A stretch of DNA of 10,337 bases from assembly GCA_964351745.1 (NCBI GenBank), contig CAYGPI010000087.1, positions 1 through 10,337 on the forward strand, given 5' to 3'. Positions 5,977 to 10,337 of this stretch are shown here, piece by piece (within the stretch, counting starts at the first letter, position 1; each line of letters begins with the position of its first letter). The position numbers and the translations under genes were made by a program. This stretch comes from CAYNJF01 sp964351745. Its GTDB lineage: Bacteria; Pseudomonadota; Gammaproteobacteria; Berkiellales; Berkiellaceae. The notes under the pieces are model-generated. The model saw only the letters and a list, made by a program, of their open reading frames with translations, was not told the origin of the DNA and did no database searches.

Positions 5977-6000
5977 TGCCTCCATTTGGAGGCATTTTTT
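5977..6000 (+). terminator. Intrinsic terminator of the unknown gene
   Basis: TGCCTCC (5977-5983), loop ATTT, GGAGGCA (5988-5994) and six Ts form a textbook intrinsic terminator 50 bp after the stop. On the minus strand the same stem is not followed by a T run, so it should not serve the converging rimJ operon well. Confidence 0.92.
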
Positions 6001-6017
6001 CACCTTAAGTAATAACT

Positions 6018-6578
6018 CTAAGATTGTTTCTCCACCCAATCGGTATTCATAATACTTGTCAGTACATGGTCTTCCCATTGACCATTAATTCTCAAGTATT
6101 GTTTAGCTTGACCTTCAACTTCAAATCCTAAGCGTGATAGCACTTTGGCACTTCGCGCATTACTAACCATATAGTTTGCTTGAATACGATGTAAGTTAAA
6201 GGTTTTAAAAACATAGTCAATCGCACCCCTTAAAGCCTCTGACATCAGTCCTTGACCTTGGTGACGTTGATCTAAGGCATAACCGAGCGTGCAAGCATGG
6301 AAACAACCCCGAATCACATTAGAAAAATTCACAGATCCAATGATTCTAGAGCCTTCATCCTTAGTCAATAAAAACATTTGACAACCTCGTTGCTCGAAAG
6401 TTGAGGCATCATATACTTTTATTTTATCTTCCCAATAAGAGGGAGTATCATAATCACGTGGCCGAATAGGCTCCCAAGCTTCATGAAATGATTGGTTGCT
6501 TTGAAGGTATTGCACAAGGCTAGGCAAGTCGGACAAAGTTGCTTCTCTCAGATATAATCTGGGTGTCTCAATGACCAT
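6018..6578 (-). CDS. rimJ: RimJ-type ribosomal-protein N-acetyltransferase (GNAT)
   Basis: Cytosolic GNAT enzyme that transfers acetyl from acetyl-CoA to a protein N-terminus; E. coli RimJ acetylates ribosomal protein S5. Several blocks match E. coli RimJ: FSNVIRGCFHACTLGY (85-100), the acetyl-CoA loop RHQGQGLMSEAL (105-116), HRIQANYMVSNARS (130-143) and the C-terminal GQWEDHVLTSIMNTDW. Length is 186 against 194 in E. coli. I chose ATG 6578 over an upstream codon at 6620 because AAGGAG (6585-6590) lies 6 nt before it and the protein then begins MVIETPRLYLREA like the family. The start overlaps the preceding gene by 11 bp, so it is probably translationally coupled, and it is the last gene of the minus-strand string. 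The substrate is inferred from homology; another GNAT target is possible. Confidence 0.88.
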   Translation of the reverse strand: MVIETPRLYLREATLSDLPSLVQYLQSNQSFHEAWEPIRPRDYDTPSYWEDKIKVYDASTFEQRGCQMFLLTKDEGSRIIGSVNFSNVIRGCFHACTLGYALDQRHQGQGLMSEALRGAIDYVFKTFNLHRIQANYMVSNARSAKVLSRLGFEVEGQAKQYLRINGQWEDHVLTSIMNTDWVEKQS

Positions 6579-6993
6579 TGGTGTCTCCTTTGATATCCTC
6601 ATGCATTTCAGGGTAGTCACCTGGTCTCTCTAAATAGTAAGAGACTCTCTTATGAGAAGCCATCATTTCAATATGATCACAAAAAAGACCTTTCTCAAAG
6701 CCACCTTTTTGTTCACATTTATGCAAACGATGCTTATGAATGCTTTTTAGATCAATGCCTAGTACTTTAGCAAGTGCGTCGATGACGTCATAAACATCAC
6801 CGAGCTCCTCTAGATGCGCCTGCTTACTTTTCGCGTCAAAAACTTCATGGCATTCTTCTATCAATTTTTCTTTCAAAAAATGAATCTTATTAGGCCCTTC
6901 TAAAATCTGGGTTTCAAGACTAATGCCTTCGCTTTCCATGATTTCAAGGATCTTATCTCGGATTATTTTTTTAAATATAAATTTTCTTTTCAT
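6568..6993 (-). CDS. MazG-superfamily (PRA-PH-like) nucleotide pyrophosphohydrolase
   Basis: All-alpha NTP pyrophosphohydrolase, a group that hydrolyses nucleoside triphosphates or phosphoribosyl-ATP to the monophosphate plus pyrophosphate using Mg2+. The diagnostic acidic helices are visible: KLIEECHEVFDA with an EExxE motif (E46, E47, E50), then HLEELGDVYDVIDAL with E63, D66 and D72. The opening KKIIRDKILEIMESEG and the GGFEKGLF element (97-104) are typical of small stand-alone members. Residues 105-141 form an extra polar tail beyond the usual ~105-residue core, with no motif I recognise. It lies 11 bp behind hemB and overlaps rimJ by 11 bp. It has no strong ribosome-binding site, so it probably depends on coupling. 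It is unlikely to be HisE because no his gene is near. A house-cleaning role on non-canonical nucleotides is an inference. Confidence 0.8.
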   Translation of the reverse strand: MKRKFIFKKIIRDKILEIMESEGISLETQILEGPNKIHFLKEKLIEECHEVFDAKSKQAHLEELGDVYDVIDALAKVLGIDLKSIHKHRLHKCEQKGGFEKGLFCDHIEMMASHKRVSYYLERPGDYPEMHEDIKGDTNGH

Positions 6994-7004
6994 TGCTTCT
7001 ATAT

Positions 7005-8024
7005 TTATTGGTTTAAAAATTTTGCCATATCTTTAGCAAAATAATTAATGATAATGTCCGCACCAGCTCGCTTAATACCAAGTAACATTTCATAAGCTGT
7101 TTTTGTTTCATCTAACCAGCCATTTTGAGCGGCGGCTTTTATCATCGAGTATTCACCACTCACTTGATAAGCTGCTAGAGGCATATGCGGATATTGCATT
7201 TTAATTTGTTTGATCACATCCAAATAGGCACCAGCAGGTTTCACCATCAAAATGTCTGCCCCCTCCTTGATATCCGCTTCAACTTCCCTAATAGCCTCTT
7301 GCCCATTGGCAATATCCATCTGGTAAGTCTTTCTATCGCNNNNNNNNNNTCTATCGCCAAATTGAGCCGCACCTTCAGCAGCTTCTCTAAAAGGACCATA
7401 CAAACTAGAAGCATATTTAACGGAATATCCCATGATCGGCGTTTTCTCAAACCCTTCACCATCTAAGGCCTGTCGGATTGCGGCAACCCCTCCATCCATC
7501 ATGCCACTTGGCGCCATCATGTCAGCACCCATTTGAGCATGCGTAATCGCTTGATTGGCTAATAATGCCAACGTTCTGTCGTTATCAACATCTTTAGTGC
7601 GTAAACTTTCGTCAATCACGCCACAGTGTCCATGCGAGGTATACTCACAACAACAAATGTCAGAAATCACCATCAAATCTGGTGCAGCTTCCTTAACGGT
7701 TTGAATACTACGAGCAATGATGCCATCTTTATCATAACCATCAGAGCCAACCGCATCTTTCTTTGCTGGGATACCAAATAATAGAACAGAAGTAATCCCA
7801 AGCGCTTGGATCTCTTTGACTTCCTTCGCTAGCGCAGATAAAGGCAGTTGATCTTGTCCCGGCATAGAGCTTATTGCTTGCCTTTGTGTAATCCCTTCTT
7901 TAATAAATAATGGATAAACAAAATCTTCAACTCGAAGCTGTGTTTCACTCAATAAAGCTCTCATTTGCGGTGTTTGGCGTAATCGACGTAAACGATTAAA
8001 TGATGTTTGATCATATAAAGTCAT
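7005..8024 (-). CDS. hemB: Delta-aminolevulinic acid dehydratase (porphobilinogen synthase), interrupted by an assembly gap
   Basis: Cytosolic enzyme that condenses two 5-aminolevulinate molecules into porphobilinogen, an early step of haem synthesis. The Zn site is DICCCEYTSHGHC with ligands C124, C126 and C134 (C125 is an extra Cys where E. coli has Phe). The Schiff-base lysines are K203 in GYSVKYASS and K256 in LMVKPAGAY. Ten Ns (7340-7349) fall inside the conserved FGDRKTYQMD stretch, but tctatcgc is repeated on both sides. Removing the Ns and one copy (18 bp) restores this motif in frame, giving 333 residues, a normal length. Numbering here uses the repaired sequence. I chose ATG 8024: AAGGA lies 8 nt upstream and overlaps the epmA stop codon. 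The string efp-epmA-hemB suggests co-transcription. Confidence 0.95.
   Translation of the reverse strand: MTLYDQTSFNRLRRLRQTPQMRALLSETQLRVEDFVYPLFIKEGITQRQAISSMPGQDQLPLSALAKEVKEIQALGITSVLLFGIPAKKDAVGSDGYDKDGIIARSIQTVKEAAPDLMVISDICCCEYTSHGHCGVIDESLRTKDVDNDRTLALLANQAITHAQMGADMMAPSGMMDGGVAAIRQALDGEGFEKTPIMGYSVKYASSLYGPFREAAEGAAQFGDRXXXXDRKTYQMDIANGQEAIREVEADIKEGADILMVKPAGAYLDVIKQIKMQYPHMPLAAYQVSGEYSMIKAAAQNGWLDETKTAYEMLLGIKRAGADIIINYFAKDMAKFLNQ
7340..7349. other. Assembly gap (10 N) with duplicated flanks
   Basis: Ten undetermined bases are flanked by the same octamer tctatcgc (7332-7339 and 7350-7357). The HemB alignment shows no missing residues, so this is most likely a scaffold join of overlapping contigs rather than real missing DNA. 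Confidence 0.9.
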
Positions 8025-8034
8025 AAGGCTATCC

Positions 8035-8991
8035 TTATAAATGTGAAAACCCAAAAGATAAAACTTGGCTTATCTCAGTTTTATTTAATAAAATCATTAA
8101 TAATCTATCAAGACCCAAGGCAACCCCTGCACAATCTGGTAACCCATGTTCAAGCGCTTCTAGCAAAGGCTTGTCTAAAGTTAAAGGCACAAGATCTCTT
8201 TGATGTCTTTGCTTAATTTCCTGCTCAAAGCGCTTTCTTTGCTCGAATGGATCACCTAATTCATGATAGCCGTTAGCCAACTCAAAACCTTGATAATAAA
8301 ACTCGAAACGTTGAGCTACCCTATCGCCATCTACCGTATGAAGGCGCGATAAAGCAGCTTGTGATGCAGGAAAATCACAAATCACCCAAACTTTTTCTTG
8401 ATCTAAAGCTTTTAAACTTAAATCAAATAAAAAATCTAAACAGCCATCGCGATCGAGCTCACTTGGCCCATGATGATGAATGACGATAGGCTGCAATTGC
8501 TCTAAGGAATCTTGATGTGGATTGATATCAAAAATATGGAACAAAGCCTTGTAGCTTATTTCTTCTGCTTTAGGACACCCTAAAACATCTTGCAGCAATT
8601 GATCGACTTCCTTGATTAAAGCCTTGTGGTCCATCCCAACACGATACCACTCTAGCATTGAAAACTCTGGATTGTGTGAACGCCCTATTTCCTCATTTCT
8701 AAAAACTTTACTGATTTGAAAGATAGATCCAACCCCAGCGCATAAAAGTCGTTTCATAAAGAATTCTGGAGATGTTTGTAAAACATGGGGATGAGGGCTA
8801 CCAGAGCATTTCGTTGTAAAAGGGCAAATATTTAAATCAGGACTATTGGTCTTACCCAAAATAGGAGTTTCAACTTCTAAAACATCGCGGCTCTCAAAAA
8901 AAGCGCGTATCTGCTTATATAATGCAGCACGCGCTTTTAATGATGTGATGTCCGCGCTCGGATGCCAATTATTCTTTGGCTTTAGAGACAT
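8035..8991 (-). CDS. epmA: EF-P-(R)-beta-lysine ligase EpmA
   Basis: Truncated class II lysyl-tRNA-synthetase paralogue that activates (R)-beta-lysine with ATP and attaches it to Lys34 of EF-P instead of to tRNA. Class II motifs are present: VLEVETP (37-43), motif 2 FRNEEIGRSHNPEFSMLEWY (97-116) and motif 3 GVALGLDRL (289-297). The substrate-pocket segment ELANGYHEL is at 237-245. The anticodon-binding domain of true LysRS is absent, as expected: the protein begins at the catalytic core and is 318 residues long (E. coli 325). ATG 8991 is preferred over TTG 9012 and GTG 8997 because the following residues (NNWHPSADITSLKARA) align with the family start. It overlaps the end of efp by 23 bp and stops 10 bp before hemB. 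Enzyme and substrate are adjacent, which supports the assignment. Confidence 0.96.
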   Translation of the reverse strand: MSLKPKNNWHPSADITSLKARAALYKQIRAFFESRDVLEVETPILGKTNSPDLNICPFTTKCSGSPHPHVLQTSPEFFMKRLLCAGVGSIFQISKVFRNEEIGRSHNPEFSMLEWYRVGMDHKALIKEVDQLLQDVLGCPKAEEISYKALFHIFDINPHQDSLEQLQPIVIHHHGPSELDRDGCLDFLFDLSLKALDQEKVWVICDFPASQAALSRLHTVDGDRVAQRFEFYYQGFELANGYHELGDPFEQRKRFEQEIKQRHQRDLVPLTLDKPLLEALEHGLPDCAGVALGLDRLLMILLNKTEISQVLSFGFSHL

Positions 8992-9535
8992 AGTCACCCG
9001 TTCTTGTATCAATCCTTAGCAAATCACCAACATTAATGAATAAAGGAACTCGAACCTGTGCCCCTGATTCTAAAATGGCAGCCTTGCTACCACCACCTGA
9101 AGTATCACCCTTAAGACCTGGATCTGTTTCAGCCACAGCTAAATGAACAAAATTTGGTGGCATGATGGATATGGGTGCGCCATTCCATAAAGTGACTTGG
9201 CAGGTATCTTGCTCTTTAAGCCATAACGCAGCCTCTTGAGCAACATTAGCCTCAACTTCATACTGCTCAAAACTTTCTGGATCCATAAAATGCCAGGTTC
9301 CGTCAAAATACAAATATTGCATATTTGTTTCAAGAACATCCGCCCCTTCTATAGACTCCCCTGATTTAAAAGTCTTTTCTAACACTCTGCCATTTTTTAA
9401 GTTTCTCAACTTAACACGGCTAAAAGCTTGGCCCTTACCAGGTTTTACGAATTCATTTTCGATGATGTTGCAAGGATCACCATCAAGCATGACTTTTAAA
9501 CCAGTTTTAAATTCACTCGTGTTGTACCTTGCCAT
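8969..9535 (-). CDS. efp: Translation elongation factor P
   Basis: EF-P binds between the P and E sites of stalled ribosomes and promotes peptide bond formation at consecutive prolines. It has three beta domains: a KOW-like N-domain (about 1-64) and two OB-folds (65-128 and 129-188). The modified loop is intact: EFVKPGKGQAF carries K34 at exactly the position beta-lysylated in E. coli. The C-terminal signature (GDTSGGGSKAAILESGAQVRVPLFI, 143-167) is also conserved. Length of 188 is typical. The start has AGGA with 7-nt spacing. It is the first gene of the minus-strand string and overlaps epmA, with epmB divergent, so the whole modification pathway except the hydroxylase EpmC is clustered here. 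Because Lys is at position 34 and EpmA/EpmB are present, modification is by beta-lysine rather than rhamnose. Confidence 0.98.
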   Translation of the reverse strand: MARYNTSEFKTGLKVMLDGDPCNIIENEFVKPGKGQAFSRVKLRNLKNGRVLEKTFKSGESIEGADVLETNMQYLYFDGTWHFMDPESFEQYEVEANVAQEAALWLKEQDTCQVTLWNGAPISIMPPNFVHLAVAETDPGLKGDTSGGGSKAAILESGAQVRVPLFINVGDLLRIDTRTGDYVSKAKE

Positions 9536-9553
9536 ATTGTTATCCTAAATATT

Positions 9554-9562
9554 TGTTATAAT
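9554..9562 (+). promoter_or_regulatory. Extended -10 promoter of epmB
   Basis: TGTTATAAT is a perfect extended -10 (TGnTATAAT). No good -35 sits at the usual distance, which extended -10 promoters tolerate. The predicted start near 9569 leaves a leader of about 26 nt to the epmB ATG. The complement reads ATTATAAC, so a divergent efp promoter may share these bases, but I see no convincing -35 for efp. Confidence 0.55.
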
Positions 9563-9594
9563 GCGTACGATTAAATTGATACAGAAAGTAGCAC

Positions 9595-10337
9595 ATGATA
9601 CCTGAATTAAAGGTAAAGGTTGAGAGGCAGCTCTGGCAAAAGGAATTAAAAGACTCATTTACTAATCTTTATGACTTATTAAGTTACCTCAAACTAGATC
9701 CATCCGGTATGAATTTGGATCCCAATACCATGTTTGGCTTGCGTGTTCCGCTAAATTACGCTCAAAAAATGGTTAAAGGTGACCCAAATGATCCACTCTT
9801 AACTCAAGTTCTTCCCTTAAAAAAAGAAAGTGAACCAACTTCTGGTTTTTCAGAAGATCCTCTTAAAGAGATAAACGCTAATCCATTACCTGGGTTACTT
9901 CATAAATTTCCATCTCGCGTTTTGCTCATCACAGGCCAATCTTGTGCAATCCATTGCAGGTATTGCTTTAGACGTCATTTTCCTTATGAGGATAATCGTA
10001 TCAACAAGGCAAACTGGCTTAAAGTTTTTGATTACATTCGCCAAGATCCGAAGATTTATGAAGTCATCTTAAGCGGTGGTGATCCGCTCAATATGCCAGA
10101 TCCGCTTATCAAGTGGTTTGTTGAGCATCTCTCAAGCATTCCCCATGTCAAATTACTGCGGATCCATTCTCGAACAGCCCTTGCTTTGCCTAATAGGCTT
10201 TCTTCTCATTTGATAAACATTTTAGCAGCAAGCCTTCTTTCGGTGAGCTTAGTCTTTCATTGCAATCACCCTAATGAAATTGATTCTTTGCTCAAAGAGA
10301 AGTGTCATCAGCTCAAGCAAAGTGGTGTGACGCTACT
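9595..10337 (+). CDS. epmB: EF-P beta-lysylation protein EpmB (lysine 2,3-aminomutase), N-terminal part (runs off right edge)
   Basis: Radical-SAM, PLP-dependent enzyme that converts L-lysine to (R)-beta-lysine, the substrate EpmA ligates to EF-P. I translated 247 codons from ATG 9595 without a stop. The radical-SAM cluster motif CAIHCRYCF supplies C117, C121 and C124, in a CxxxCxxC arrangement. Blocks matching E. coli EpmB include FGLRVP (47-52), GDPNDPLLTQVL (62-73), PGLLHKF (99-105), CRYCFRRHFPYE (121-132), SGGDPL (160-165) and LRIHSR (188-193). The PLP-binding lysine expected in the C-terminal third lies beyond the window. Only a weak AGAAAG-type ribosome-binding site precedes the ATG, but no better start is visible. 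Expression is from the intergenic promoter shared with, and divergent to, efp. Confidence 0.97.
   Translation, partial: MIPELKVKVERQLWQKELKDSFTNLYDLLSYLKLDPSGMNLDPNTMFGLRVPLNYAQKMVKGDPNDPLLTQVLPLKKESEPTSGFSEDPLKEINANPLPGLLHKFPSRVLLITGQSCAIHCRYCFRRHFPYEDNRINKANWLKVFDYIRQDPKIYEVILSGGDPLNMPDPLIKWFVEHLSSIPHVKLLRIHSRTALALPNRLSSHLINILAASLLSVSLVFHCNHPNEIDSLLKEKCHQLKQSGVTL

Noticed and set aside
5977..5994. Bidirectional terminator serving rimJ as well
   Set aside because: On the minus strand the stem is followed by ATGACAAC rather than a T run, so only plus-strand termination is supported.
8992..9012. TTG or GTG starts for epmA, upstream of the chosen ATG
   Set aside because: They add residues not seen in EpmA homologues and have no better ribosome-binding site.
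9536..9594. Clear efp promoter
   Set aside because: TATAAC is available on the minus strand, but no -35 with more than two or three matching bases lies at 16-18 bp.
1..10337. tRNA, rRNA or CRISPR array
   Set aside because: No cloverleaf, rRNA-like block or regularly spaced repeat set was seen on either strand.

Overview
The window reads as a chromosomal segment of a moderately AT-rich gammaproteobacterium. The evidence is gene content and order. rsgA sits divergent to orn, with nnr directly behind orn and psd behind rsgA. The complete EF-P lysylation set (efp, epmA, epmB) lies a few kilobases away, and in Escherichia coli these genes also lie in one neighbourhood. Protein similarity and base composition would suit an intracellular-type lineage such as Legionellales/Coxiellaceae, but that placement is an inference. 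A run of ten Ns inside hemB shows that this is a scaffolded draft assembly.

Layout, left to right. Positions 1-1229 (minus) hold orn (oligoribonuclease) followed by nnr (NAD(P)H-hydrate repair), which overlap by an ATGA and run off the left edge. A 157-bp divergent promoter region separates orn from rsgA (plus; 30S-assembly GTPase). A 118-bp AT-rich gap with nested inverted repeats leads to psd (plus; phosphatidylserine decarboxylase, TTG start). Next comes an intact Y1/REP-associated tyrosine transposase with its own promoter and a hairpin over its ribosome-binding site. Positions 4540-4916 are non-coding and hold short repeats and a likely promoter for a 336-residue cytosolic protein of unknown function (4917-5927), which ends at a strong intrinsic terminator.

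From 6018 to 9535 a tight minus-strand gene string is transcribed as efp - epmA - hemB - MazG-like pyrophosphohydrolase - rimJ, with overlaps or gaps of no more than 11 bp except for a 23-bp efp/epmA overlap. epmB runs off the right edge in the divergent direction.

Functionally the segment is mostly translation and housekeeping. RsgA matures the 30S subunit, RimJ acetylates a ribosomal protein, and EF-P relieves polyproline stalling. EpmB makes (R)-beta-lysine, which EpmA attaches to Lys34 of EF-P. Orn finishes RNA decay, Nnr repairs damaged NAD(P)H, Psd makes phosphatidylethanolamine and HemB makes porphobilinogen. The accessory part is the transposase, its flanks and the neighbouring unknown gene (about 3.4-6.0 kb), where most of the unexplained structure lies.
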